From assembly GCF_020283565.1 (NCBI RefSeq), contig NC_060064.1:11552337-11616336 (forward strand): a DNA stretch of 64,000 nt, in the 5' to 3' direction. Of the stretch, positions 37,841 through 49,387 are shown piece after piece. This stretch comes from Trifolium pratense (Eukaryota > Streptophyta > Magnoliopsida > Fabales > Fabaceae). A model generated the notes under the pieces. It was not told the DNA's origin and searched no databases. It saw nothing but the letters and a program-made list of their open reading frames with translations. Both the position numbers and the translations under genes were made by a program. The stretch's first letter is position 1. Each line of letters opens with the position of its first letter.

Positions 37841-37910
<70 letters not shown>
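37841..37910. repeat. (CT)n then (TA)n microsatellite
   Basis: A pure CT run followed by a pure TA run that ends at the palindromic MITE. Confidence 0.95.
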
Positions 37911-37913
<3 letters not shown>

Positions 37914-38305
37914 TCAGGATCCGTTGACACCAACTAGTTTGACACCAAATGTTACACCTCTCAATAACGTTTTAACCGATATAAATTTTATAAAATCCAC
38001 CGTTGGATTGAAAGTTTACATCATATAGATCATTTGTGTAAAATTTCAGACAAATCCAAAATCATTTGATATGCTATTGAGATACATAAAGATTAACGGC
38101 ATTTAAAAAAATACAAAAACCGTTAATTTTGATGTATCTCAATAACATATCAAATGATTTTGGATTTATTTGAAATTTTACACAAATGATCTATATGATG
38201 TAAACTTTCAATCCAACGGTGGATTTTATAAAATTTATATCGGTTAAAACGTTATTGAGAGGTGTAACATTTGGTGTCAAACTAGTTGGTGTCAACGGAT
38301 CCTGA

Positions 38306-38308
<3 letters not shown>
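37911..38308. mobile_element. 398-bp palindromic MITE (copy 2) inside a (TA)n tract
   Basis: Same length and termini as 25034-25431. The asymmetric centre (GGCATTTAAAAAAATACAAA) shows it lies in the opposite orientation to copy 1. TA microsatellite continues on the right to about 38367. Confidence 0.92.
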
Positions 38309-38369
<61 letters not shown>

Positions 38370-38370
<1 letters not shown>

Positions 38371-38929
38371 CTTTGTGTGAATACTACAACTCACAATTTT
38401 TCAAATCTTTTCTTTTGGTTATTTCTCTTAGTTATTTTCATTGTTATTTATTTACTTGAATTACTTGAATTTTTAATTTATTCTCTCTTTTATCAATCAT
38501 ATTTGTTGTCTTTATAATTTTCTTCAACTTTTTCTTCTTTATTCTATTATTTTGTTGATCATTATCTCTTCTTCTATTTTTCAGGAATGTGATCATAAAG
38601 AAAGATATGGAACACGAGAAACAAAGTTGTTTTCATGGGAGAATGCAAGAATATTGAGAACATTTTGTGGGGCCTCAAATTAACTTCTTAATTTGGATGC
38701 TAATAGTGTTTATTCTTTTGCTTGATAGTGTAATAATCATATTAGTTGTCTTCATTGTTAATCATTTGTTGTAATGGGTTGAAGTACATCTTCCTGCATC
38801 TTATTTTGATTTTGCCTATAAAAAAAAAAAACTAAACCACATTTGTTGTCAAATATTAATTAATAAAAATTATTTTTGTGTACATCGGTCAATTTCTGGC
38901 GTTTTAAGTTTTCTCTTTACATTCAACTA
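38370..38929. other. AT-rich noncoding DNA
   Basis: No ORF. Ends with an A tract near 38820 and contains a possible TTTTTCAG acceptor-like motif (38578-38585). Possibly a retrotransposed or gene-derived remnant; no family recognised. Confidence 0.35.
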
Positions 38930-39238
38930 CTCACTCCGTCCCATATTATAAGAAAAAAAAATCACTTTTTTATGTCCAAAATTATAAGCAAAAAAAGCTA
39001 ACTTTTATCATTTTCAAGATTTACTTTTATTTATTCTCATAAAATTAAATGCAAATTGTATTTAATTTACTCTCTCTTCTTTCCTCAATAATAAATAACC
39101 AATAAAAATTCTTTTTACATCTTCCCATGAAACTTATTTCAAGAAAAACACAAAAAATCATACTTCAAATCATCATATTCCACTTTTCTTAATAAGTGTG
39201 AATTTTTTTTTTTTGCTTATATTATGGGATTGAGGGAG
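38930..39238. mobile_element. Stowaway-type MITE
   Basis: Termini CTCACTCCGTCCCATATTAT and ATATTATGGGATTGAGGGAG with TA dinucleotides on both sides; 309 bp, noncoding. Confidence 0.85.
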
Positions 39239-39774
39239 TATGATAGAAATTTGCATTTATTTTTTTTACAAAAATTTGCATATATAACAAGTTTTTTTGC
39301 TAAAAAAACAAGTTTATTTTTCGGTACCAAAATATTATCACATATAACAAGCTAATTATTACTGACCACCATCATCTACGCGACATTTAATAGACTGAAA
39401 CACGTGATTTACAATCAATTAATTCAATTGTATTAATCAATTTAGTCCATAAAACTACTAACAAAACACAATTTTAGTGTTGTTTTATAATTTCGAGATC
39501 CGAGTCATTTAAACATCTCCACTTCCACTTCAAATCATAAGGAACTTTTTTTAAAAAAAATAAAAAATAAAGAACCTTATTTTATTATTTTAAAACATGC
39601 TGTATTTTTTAATTTTATAAATAGACCAAATAACAAGTCATGAAAATTGACATACACAAAAAAAAAAAACTATACTTATTTATAAATTATAATGCAACAA
39701 AAAAAAATTGTACTACAGGCTATTTTGGCACTACCATATATATCATTATGTTGCACTAGCTTATTTGTACTACA

Positions 39775-40565
39775 AATATATTTTTAGCATATTTTCTATT
39801 AATAAGATTATTAAACCAATTAAAGCAAATACGTTTTTAGCATATTTTTAATGCAAATACATTTTTCATTTCTATATTCATAATATCAATTAATTGATTG
39901 ATATTAATTAATTGATTCACTCATCAATAAAATAGAATGAATTAAAATCATATAAGGCAACAATTCAAAGAATTCTAATTCTAATAAATGTTTACTAGCT
40001 CATTTTTTTCAGCAAATAAAAAAAATGAATTTGAAATTGAAATATATTTATTTGGGCGTAAATTAGCCACACGTTTTGTTTAATAAAAATGGAAATATCA
40101 ATCTCTATAATTATAGTAAATTCGAATTCAAAAAATAAAATAAAATCCTCTAAATAATTTTGTATTAATCTTTGACATAAAATATATTTTTAGCATATTT
40201 TCTATTAATAAGATTATTAAACCAATTAAAGCAAATACGTTTTTAGCATATTTTTAATGCAAATACATTTTTCAATTCTATATTCATAATATCAATTAAT
40301 TGATTGATATTAATTAATTGATTCACTCATCAATAAAATAGAATGAATTAAAATCATATAAGGCAACAATTCAAAGAATTCTAATTCTAATAAATGTTTA
40401 CTAGCTCATTTTTTTCAGCAAATAAAAAAAATGAATTTGAAATTGAAATATATTTATTTGGGCATAAATTAGCCACACGTTTTGTTTAATAAAAATAGAA
40501 ATATCAATCTCTATAATTATAGAAATATCCTCTAAATAATTTTGTATTAATCTTTGACATAAAAT
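39775..40565. repeat. Tandem duplication, 406-bp unit
   Basis: 39775-40180 and 40181-40565 are nearly identical (AATATATTTTTAGCATATTT starts each). Copy 2 lacks about 25 bp near AAATTCGAATTC. AT-rich, noncoding, recent. Confidence 0.92.
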
Positions 40566-40566
40566 A

Positions 40567-42740
40567 AAAAAACTAATTAAAAGAAGTATTTATCTAAATG
40601 ATTTTTTTATATTGTAAGGAAAAGGTTTTTAATTTTTATATTGTAAATAAAAGCTTTTTAATAATTTTATTTTTTAAAAAACTATAGGTACATTAAATCG
40701 AAATATTTTTTTTAAATGAAATATTTTTTATAAATAATTATAGCAACACTAATTTCTTTTTCTGAATACATTAAAAAAAAATTGACCGTAGTAGTATATA
40801 ATTATTGACCGTAGTATATTTAAAATAGTTGAAAAATATGGTAATGCAATATATTTTTGGAAATGTTAAATATAGAATGAACCTCATAAATTAAGGCAAT
40901 TTCAAAAATTAAGGGATTAGTAAAAGCTTGGGGTGGTAAACGATTTCTCTATCGTAAATTCATATTACTCATTTTAATTTTTAAATCTATTTTATATGTA
41001 GATCTGTTTGGTAGAATGATGACAGACTCATCTAAGGCATGTGTTTAAGACATTGAAGAATAATTCTTTACATTTTTTAGTTTTGTTTGTCTTTTCAATT
41101 TGCTACTTTTACGTTTTAGAGATTTATGTTCAGTTGTTGCAATGTAATGTAATTTGATTTATGATGTAGACATATATAACTTTTTTTTTAATTTCAATGT
41201 TTGTGTCGAATGCATTATTTATGATAATTTTTTATTACATAAGGTGGTTTTATTAATCAAGGCATAAGATATGCTAAAATCGGAACACTCGCACTGTCCA
41301 ATAAAGTCATATAATATAAAAGTAGAAGAAGAGAATCCCATCACAGTACATCGTGTTCCTGGAGTTAAACAACAACAACCCCAAGTCTCTTAAAAACTCA
41401 AAATTAGAAAAATTATGTCGCGCAATTAAATTAGTGTAGACTATTAATGTGTACGATTAAATAATAAAAAATTATGTCCACAATTTGTGACTAATTTTTT
41501 GGGTCATGTTAATTCTTAGAGTACATGTTAAAGAATCCAAATATCAAAATATTCTCTTCAATTTTGTGCATTTTTTTAATATAATAAATTTTTCTGCATT
41601 TTATTTATGAAAATTTAAACTTGAATTAACCGCATGAATTTTAATAAAATATTTTTTTATTTAAATCATTATATGTGTTACATTAATTTTAAGGGAACAA
41701 GTTAGCATTTTCCTATTTTTTTCATAGTTATTTTACTTTAGATATTATGAAATTACTTTAACTTTTTCTGTTTGCTCGGGGGCTTTATTTTAAGATATTT
41801 ATACGAGATTTTATATTTTTACTCATATATTCATACATTGATCTATTTTTTGTATTTTTTATCGGGTCTGTGTTCATTTTTTTTGTTATTTATATATAAC
41901 TTTTTTTTTTGTTGATTTATATGAAGATTATATATTTATATTCATATATTAAGACGGAAATCTATTTTTATTTTATAATTTACGTGAGATTTTTGTATTT
42001 ATAATTTACATGCGCATATATTTTTGCACATGTATTACTTTGGGGCTATACTTACCTGATAGTCGAACTGTGAATTATCAGCGAATTTTTCCATGAGAAC
42101 AAGAGTGTTAATACTACTTAATACAAAAAAAAAAATTACAATAAATACGTTATTTTTATTCATATATTAACACAAAGACATATTTTTTTCCAATAATTTA
42201 TACGATGTTCTATATTTATTTTATTTGGAGGATTTTGATGTGGAAATTAAATTAACTAATATAAGATATATTCAAATAATTTTTTTAGGGTATTTTTGTT
42301 TCATATTTATTTTACTACGGGTATTATGAGATTATTTTAACTTTGTTTTGTTTGTTTGGGGGGCTTTTTTTAAAAAAGTTTACACACGAGTCTATATTTT
42401 TACGTATATATTAAGAGACATGATTTATTTTTTTGTAATTTATACGGGGCCTACTCTTTTTCTTTTTTTTTGTGATTCACGCGGGAAATATATTAAAATT
42501 GTACGTTTAATTTTCGGTAAAATAAAAAATCAGAGGTACAATTTTAATTGAATTGTAAATGATTTTAAAACTATTTTAATTGACTATATTTATATATTAA
42601 TACGGGATCTTAATTTATTTTATTTTTGACAAATACGGGATCCTACTTTTTTTATGTTATAGTTTTTCATTTTTCATCCTTTTTATTTCAGAATGATGAA
42701 AATTTTAATATTAAAATATTAATTTTTTAGTCTCATTTTA
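40567..42740. other. AT-rich noncoding DNA, probably Helitron body
   Basis: From about 41770 a diverged motif of the type TTTATACGAGATTTTATATTTTTA...CATATATT recurs roughly every 100-150 bp up to the Helitron-like 3' end. No ORF. A 5' Helitron end was not found with confidence. Confidence 0.4.
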
Positions 42741-42769
42741 CCTGTGCTTGGCACGGGTCCGGATACTAG
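42741..42769 (+). mobile_element. Helitron-like 3' terminus
   Basis: CCTGTGC-TTG-GCACGGG forms a 7-bp hairpin (one G-T pair), followed by TCCGGATA and CTAG, then T. A hairpin a few bases before CTRR, inserted before T, is the Helitron 3' signature. The element would lie to the left, on the plus strand. Confidence 0.65.
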
Positions 42770-42770
42770 T

Positions 42771-42960
42771 TCGTCAAATATCACTTGAAACTTGTAAATA
42801 AGCAAATATCTCTGAAATTATAAAAAGTCAATCAAATTATCCCTGACACTACCAGTCAGAGTCCACGTCAGGAGGAATTTAATTGACGTTTTATAATTTC
42901 AGGGGTATTTGACTATTTCCAAATTTGATGAATATTTAATGAGTCCCTGCTATTATCGGT
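42771..42960. repeat. Foldback sequence shared with 36447-36547
   Basis: GAAATTATAAAAAGTCAAT on the left pairs with ATTGACGTTTTATAATTTC on the right across a short centre (about 42850-42880). The left arm recurs at 36447-36547 beside the tandem duplication. Confidence 0.6.
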
Positions 42961-43682
42961 TTGTCCTAGAATCTATTTATCCCTTACGGGTTCAATTTGA
43001 TTTCCTTGATCCCTTCGGATAGGTTTAAAGGTAAAGTGAAATTTGTTTTCATCTCTGTATTTGAATTGATCCCTTCCTAATTTTACTCCAATTAGTGTTC
43101 TAAAATGTATTTGAATTGCTTTAGCATTTGGATTTTACAGAATCATAATGAACTAGGTCTTCTTTGATGTTTGGGTGATTAGGCTATAGTGGAAGCAGCT
43201 GGTTTTGAATGCATCATACTTGGTCAGCTAACTCTAATCAAATTACCTATTTCTTGTTTCAATTTTTGTATCAGAAACCAAATTAAACTATGTGAAATTT
43301 ATCTGTTCAATGCTTTTTGAATTCTTGTGATATTCAATGTTTCTTTTCCATTTTAATTGAGTACTTTATGTTAGGGTAATTTAAGAACTCGATTTTAACC
43401 TGGTTGATTTTTTAGGAGGATTTAGCATTAGTATTTTTGTTAGAGGGTGAAAAATAAAACATCTTAGCCAAACCATTAATGAAAATTCTAATATGGTTGA
43501 TATTATAGCATATTCATGAGATTGTTTATTATTATTAAGCCTTCATTTACATTTATATAAGCCTCTATAGAGCATGGCATTCATAGTAATTACATAATTT
43601 GCATTTTTTATTTGTTTGTAAGTTGAGTTTGGAAAGAGTGGGTGCTTTTATCTAAGAATGTTAAAGATGCAATCTTTTGAAG

Positions 43683-43808
43683 GTTATTGGATCCGTTGGG
43701 CATCCGGAATTCAAAATAGTAGATTCTGAAACTGACGAAGTTCTTCCACCAGGTTCAAAGGGCATTTTGAAAGTCAGGGGTCAACCCGTGATGAAAGGAT
43801 ACTTCAAG
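43683..43808 (+). pseudogene. Captured exon of an AAE15/16-like acyl-ACP synthetase
   Basis: A 126-nt, phase-0 exon with AG before it and GTAATG after it. It encodes VIGSVGHPEFKIVDSET then PPGSKGILKVRG and MKGYFK, a block near the C-terminal part of plastid long-chain acyl-[ACP] synthetases of the AMP-binding superfamily. About four residues normally after GHP are missing. No other exon of the gene is near, so this is a lone fragment with flanking intron sequence. It is the leftmost member of a same-strand series of unrelated fragments. Confidence 0.85.
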
Positions 43809-44929
43809 GTAATGTGCTTTGTCAAGACCATTTTGTCAATGCTTTTCAATCATACAGTTAAACCAGCCCTCATTGGCATTCATGAAACATTAAATACCTT
43901 TTCCACGATATCCCAACAACCTATGTCAATAGTAGACGAGTTTATAAGTGTACTTCATATGCACATCATGTGATTTTATTGGTGTTTTTTGGATGAAGTT
44001 TTGATAGTTATGTGTTCTATTCTTCTATTAGAATCCAATAGCTTTCAACAGATAGTATAACAAGTTTAATTATACTTAGTTTTGATAGTTGTATTTTTGC
44101 ATTTAGTTACCAATATACACTTAAACGCCTCATCTATAATTCACACGCAACAGGGGCAGGCGATTGACCACTTGCAGAGATAAGGCTCAACCGTGTAACG
44201 ATGCATTCTAATCCACTTGCTGGTTAGACTGGTCTCTATAATTCATGTAAAATTGAAGTTTCTATTTTCCAAAACAATAGATATACGCACATCTCTAGTT
44301 CTGATTTCACGTTTTTGTCGAGACTTCACTCCCTTCTTCCATATGTTTTAATGCGCTAGGATCCTTTAATTTCCTGCACTAGTGGGTTTTTTTCCAGTCT
44401 TTCAGAGGTAAGCTAGTGTCTTTTGAAGGTATTGTATACTATTATGTGTTCCTTGTTTTTGCTTATTTTTATTTTGGTGTTAAATTGTTTGTTAGTCTAT
44501 GCTTGATTTTTTTAGTTCAAATGTTAATGTTACCTAAGACTCAAATTGGTGTTAAATGGATTTGAATTATGAGTTGTAAGACTCAAAACCAGGTAAATTT
44601 ATTTATCACATAGCACTGTATTATTATAAGGTCAATTTGGTGTTGAATTTTTGCAATGTGTGTTTTTACTTGTGTTTTCTTTTCTCCGATTTCTTATCGA
44701 GGTTGCATGGCTGATATGTAGGGTAGCTGTAGCATCAACTATTGATCCTGTTTTTTACTTTCACATCCTTATATACTTCACCTTGGTGCCTTACCACTTA
44801 TTTAACAGTTTAGCACATTGTGATTAACTTCAAATGTTGATGATCTATTTGTTCCTCTAACTTATTGTTGTGGCCTGTTTATGCAGTTTTTTTACTGCAT
44901 CTTCATCTTAGTTTCTGAGAACATCTCTG

Positions 44930-45675
44930 ACACCCCCATATCTTGCGCATTTATGGATACTTTTATGATCAGGTATGCTACTTTCTTGTGCTGATATACT
45001 TAGAATCCAACCATGTAATGCGGAAGAAGGTTAAATACACTGACCGATATTTAATTTTTCATTGCAGAAACGACTTTACTTGATTTTAGAGTATGCACCC
45101 AAAGATGAACTTTACAAGAAATTGCAGAAATGCAAATATTTCAGTGAATGATGTGCAGCTACTGTAAGTAGTAATTCGTCATCCTCAAATGTTTTGTTTA
45201 TGAATCTCAAAATTTTGCTGATGAAATGTTTTCTCGGTAATTTGCACTAACATATCAAAAGTTTAATAAATTTGAAAACATAACATGAAAACACATGTTG
45301 ATGAGTTTATGTTGGTATTAAAAGTAAAATAGGGATTGCATCTGTTTGGTTATGTGGGTATTATTCTAAAGTTGATGAGTTTATGTTGTTATTTTGTGGT
45401 TAAGGCAGTATGTTGCATCATTGTCCCGAGCTCTTATATATTGCCATGGAAAGCATGCCATTCATAGGGACATTAAACCAGAGAACCTTCTTATTGGCAC
45501 ACAGGTCATCCCCCCATACTTAGACTACTGTTTCTTTTATGGTCCTTTTGGTTGTCTTCACCTTGTGCTTACCATGTACACATTCATTCGAAGGCGCACC
45601 ATGTGGTCAGTGCACACATTCATTCGCAGACGGACCATGTGCAGCACACTGGATTATATTCCATCGGAGATGAGT
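44930..45675 (+). pseudogene. Captured Aurora kinase exon fragments (inactivated)
   Basis: Four consecutive pieces of a plant Aurora kinase, with introns kept. 44930-44972: HPHILRIYGYFYDQ, then a GTATGC donor. 45068-45163: a 96-nt exon with LILEYAPKDELYKKLQKCKY, carrying a nonsense codon TGA where the family has Arg (SE*CAAT). 45409-45504: a 96-nt exon with the catalytic loop [10 protein letters not shown]. About 45580-45675: the activation loop, [16 protein letters not shown], with a 36-nt in-frame duplication of [12 protein letters not shown]. The DFG segment and the rest of the lobes are gone, so no kinase can result. Intron retention shows capture at DNA level and not retroposition. Confidence 0.9.
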
Positions 45676-46064
45676 ATGTTTAGTTGACACGTTTTTTTTC
45701 TTTTCATATTGTATAAGTTAGTCTATCTATAATATGATGAGCCGAAATTCTTGAGGTTTCCGCAGTGGAGAGTGTAGAAAATGATTCAAGTATATATGAT
45801 TCTCTTCATTTTAATTTAGATTATAAATTTTAAATCAAATTGATCGTTCCTTAACGATAGATTAAAAGTACTAGTTTACTTTAATGCTGATAGCTTGATA
45901 TATGATTCTCAAAAGTGGCATAATGATTTTCAATCTGCATAATCATGACATTGATCTCATTATTTTCATTGATAAACACAATGTGTTCTGTTTCAAAATT
46001 AAAATATTAATCTTCTTCATTTCAAACATAAAAATACATTTAAGTTATGATTGATGATGTGCAG

Positions 46065-46180
46065 GCCATCCTTGGGTTCAGGTTGGAGGTGTTACCCCTG
46101 ACAAACCACTTGATTCCGCTGTCTTATCTCGTTTGAAGCAATTCTCTGCAATGAAGAAGCTCAAGAAAATAGCCATTCGA
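46065..46180 (+). pseudogene. Captured CDPK exon
   Basis: A 116-nt exon with GTGCAG before it and GTGAGT after it, encoding [20 protein letters not shown] then [18 protein letters not shown]. This is the end of the kinase domain and the autoinhibitory junction of calcium-dependent protein kinases. No adjacent kinase or EF-hand exons are present. Confidence 0.9.
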
Positions 46181-46281
46181 GTGAGTATCCACTAGTTATT
46201 TAAGATTAGAAGTATTGCATGTTACATGAAAACTGTATGTACAATCTTAAGATTAGAAGTATCCAATTTTAATTTTTCCAA

Positions 46282-47468
46282 ACCAATTGAAGTTCTATCC
46301 ATGATGTTGTCCTTGTCGGTGGCTCTTCTAGAATTCCAAAAGTACAAGAGCTGTTGCAAGAGTTTTTCAAGGGGAAGGAATTATGCCAAAGCATCAACCC
46401 TGATGAGGCTGTTGCTTATGGTGCAGCTGTCCAGGCTGCTATGTTATGCGATGGTTTTAAGAATGTTCCAAACTTGGCAGGGACGGATCCAGAAATTTTA
46501 GTAAGTGGGGTCAAAATTACAACGTAAAAAAATATAAATTGTTATTTATATAATTTTAACATTTTCTTATACAAAATTATTTATTTTGGTTTATTAGTCA
46601 ATACTTTTAAGATACTCATTAGTATTATAAATTAGTCTTATTAATTTTATATTTGTTATAGTGCAATAAATTGACTATATAAAAACGATAATACCAAATA
46701 TATGGGGTCAAATTGCATAAATAATACTAGTATTAACTAAAAATATAATAGGCAAGTGGGGTCGGCTGACCCCACTGCCCCACACTAAATCCGTCCCTGA
46801 AACTTGGTGTTGCGAGATGTTACACCACTATCACTTGGTATGAATACAACAGGTGATATCATGGAATTTTTTATTACCAAGAACACTAGCATTCCATTCA
46901 AGAAGACAGAGATATTTGGAACAGTTATAGATAACCAATCTGGTGCTAAAATTAGGGTTTATGAGGGTGAGAGAGCAAGGGCAAGTGACAACAATCTGCT
47001 TTGTTCCTTTGAACTCTTTGGCCCCCACATGCTCGTCGTGGCCACCTGGTGGAAGTGTGCTTTACTATCGATGAAAATGGTATCTTAATCGTTTCTGCTT
47101 ATGAAAAATCAACTGGTGGTAGGAATAGTATTACCATAACTAATGACAAAGAAAGATTGTCATCTCAAGAAATTAAAAAAATGATCAGAGAAGGTGAAAA
47201 TTACCGCGTTGAAGATGAGAAATTTCTAAGGAAGGCCAATGTGATGAATGCATTAGATTCATGCGTTTACAAGATCAAGAATGCTCTAGTGAAGAAGGAG
47301 GTTAAAGTAAAGCTATCATCTAAAGAAAAAGACCAAATTGATCGTGCAATTACCAAAGCCATAAATCTGCTTGACAGTGCCCAACAGAGGGAAATTGATG
47401 TTCTTGAAAATCATCTGGAGGAGCTTGAGAGTAGTATTATCCAACAAATTATTGGTAGATATGTCTAG
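46282..47468 (+). pseudogene. Truncated cytosolic-type HSP70 pseudogene split by a hAT MITE
   Basis: It starts inside the HSP70 ATPase domain ([20 protein letters not shown]) and continues through [31 protein letters not shown] and the substrate-binding part (ENGILIVSAYEKSTGG, ITITNDKERLS) to a stop at 47466-47468. About the first half of the protein is absent. A 322-bp hAT MITE interrupts it at 46478-46799. A frameshift near 47020-47050 breaks the segment that should read like PPAPRG. The C-terminal EEVD motif is missing. It is the last of the four fragments and the longest. Confidence 0.92.
46478..46799. mobile_element. 322-bp hAT-type MITE inside the HSP70 fragment
   Basis: Termini CAGGGACGGATCCAG and AAATCCGTCCCTG, flanked by the 8-bp duplication AAACTTGG (46470-46477, 46800-46807). 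Removing it with one target copy restores the local HSP70 frame, so it inserted after the coding sequence had reached this place or its donor. Confidence 0.94.
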
Positions 47469-47469
47469 T

Positions 47470-47720
47470 TTTTTTGTTTAGTCAATTGGTTTTTTAAATT
47501 GTTGCAGTTGAAACTATGAATTAGATACTTGTTTTTTAGTTTAGTTCATTATATAATTTTTTGGGATAAATATGTTATAGGTCCCATAAATATTCAAAGG
47601 TTTGTTTTTAGTCCTAAAATTTTTCTTCAACCCTCTAAAATTTTTTCGTTTGCAAAAATGACATGACAGTTACATGTGGCTAATTTAGATGATTAGGATG
47701 TGTTGGCGTGTACACATGGC

Positions 47721-47757
<37 letters not shown>

Positions 47758-48528
47758 AATATTTTAAATTAAAAAAATTGAACAACAATCCTGCTAATTC
47801 TTTGTAATTTTAATACTAGTTTTTTGTTTTTAATTTGGGGAAGAAGAAGAGTATTGATCGAATGATTTTTTTTTAGTTACTATTTAAACATCAAATGCTA
47901 GAAAAAAAATTGACATCATTCATCTCTTCCTCACAAGTACGCAAATCGAAGCATATAAAAAATATTAAAAAAAACAAAAGAGTATATTTGCTGTATATTT
48001 GTCAAATAAATGTGTTTGAATAACATTTGTGTTTTTTTTTTTTACAACACAGAAGGAATGAAATTGGGAAGAGCTGTTTCTAATTTGGTAAAGTAGGGGT
48101 ATTTTAGTCAATTAATTATAAAATTACTTTTTAAAACATAAAATTCATTCTTACTACCGCTCATTGTTGACGCTTGGGGAGTACATCCTCCGTGATAATA
48201 TATAAGCAAAAGTCACATTTCTAAGTTCATTGCATATTTAATGTATCTGGTCTATATTACAAGACAGATAAATTAAATATGTAATGAATCTTAATTAAAT
48301 ATGTAATGAATCTAAAAAATTAATTTTTACTTATATATATTGTTACAAGAGGAATAATTTTTATTAGGAAATAATCGATTTGTTTCTATTTTTATCTCTT
48401 GTAACAAAAAGAAAAACCTCTATTGATTGGAAACGATTCAATCCTGTGACAGTTTACATTCAATACACGCGAGGATGCAACTAAATTTCTATTAAAACAT
48501 CCTAAAGCATAAATAAACGGCTAATGAT
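47470..48528. other. Noncoding DNA right of the fragment cluster
   Basis: Contains GGGATAAATATGTTATAGGTCCC near 47563, which looks like a transposon terminus, and a (TTA)n microsatellite at 47723-47757. I found no partner end that would define one element around the gene fragments. Confidence 0.4.
47723..47757. repeat. (ATT)n microsatellite
   Basis: About 11 consecutive ATT units. Confidence 0.95.
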
Positions 48529-48856
48529 ACGGTGGACTACCTTCACAAGTGGTTCACCGTGGACAAGTGGTTCACCAAATATGAATTTTATGAAATTCAC
48601 TGTTGGATTGAAAATTTATATCGTATAGATTATCCATAAATTTTTTAAATTTTTTTGAAAATCATTTGATATGTTATTGAGACCCATCAAAATTTACGTT
48701 ATTTAATAAACCGTTAATCTTGATGTGTCTCAATAACATATCAAATGTTTTTCAATTTTTCTATGGATGATCTATATGATGTAAACTTTCAATCCAACGG
48801 TGAATTTTGTAAAATTCGTATCGTTATAATGTTATTCATGACTGGTCCACCATCGT
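48529..48856. mobile_element. Diverged relative of the palindromic MITE family
   Basis: An inverted-repeat element whose core (CATTTGATATGTTATTGAGA, AACCGTTAATCTTGATGTGT, GATGTAAACTTTCAATCCAA) matches the 398-bp elements, but the ends differ (ACGGTGGAC... / ...GTCCACCATCGT) and the arms have diverged. Boundaries are approximate. Confidence 0.7.
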
Positions 48857-49387
48857 CCATATTAGAATTTACATAAATAAACACCCAAAATAAAAATGAG
48901 AAAAGGGTATATGCAATGAAATTTTTTCACTTTACTCCATTTTCATTACATATCATGGAAGATTAAAACATTCTTATTGGTTTTCAGTGTAAAATTAATT
49001 TTCACCGACAACAACGCGTCCTTTATTACACCGATCAAAATAACAAATCTCTAATACTATGACGGATTTGGATCTCTCCAATTTTTCCCCTCACGTTTGT
49101 CTTGTAGTAATTTTGGACATTCATTCACTTTTCTTCTCTCTTTTTAATTTTTTTTGTTCTTTGTTTTTTTGTTCTTTGTTGTGTATAAAACCTATTACCT
49201 CATGCATATTACCAAAATCTCTCACCACTAGATCAAATCTATTAACTTGGTTTTTTTTGTTCTTTGTGAATTACCAACAATTAAATTAAAAAAATAATAG
49301 ACAATACTCCCTCCGGTCTTTATTATAAGAAGAAGCTTACTTTTTAGATTCATAGAATGTTGGATGTATATGATCCATATTATTGAC

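Noticed and set aside
43180..43240. Another captured exon (AIVEAAGFECIILGQ)
   Set aside because: The peptide looks protein-like but I could not assign a family, and no clear splice sites bound it.
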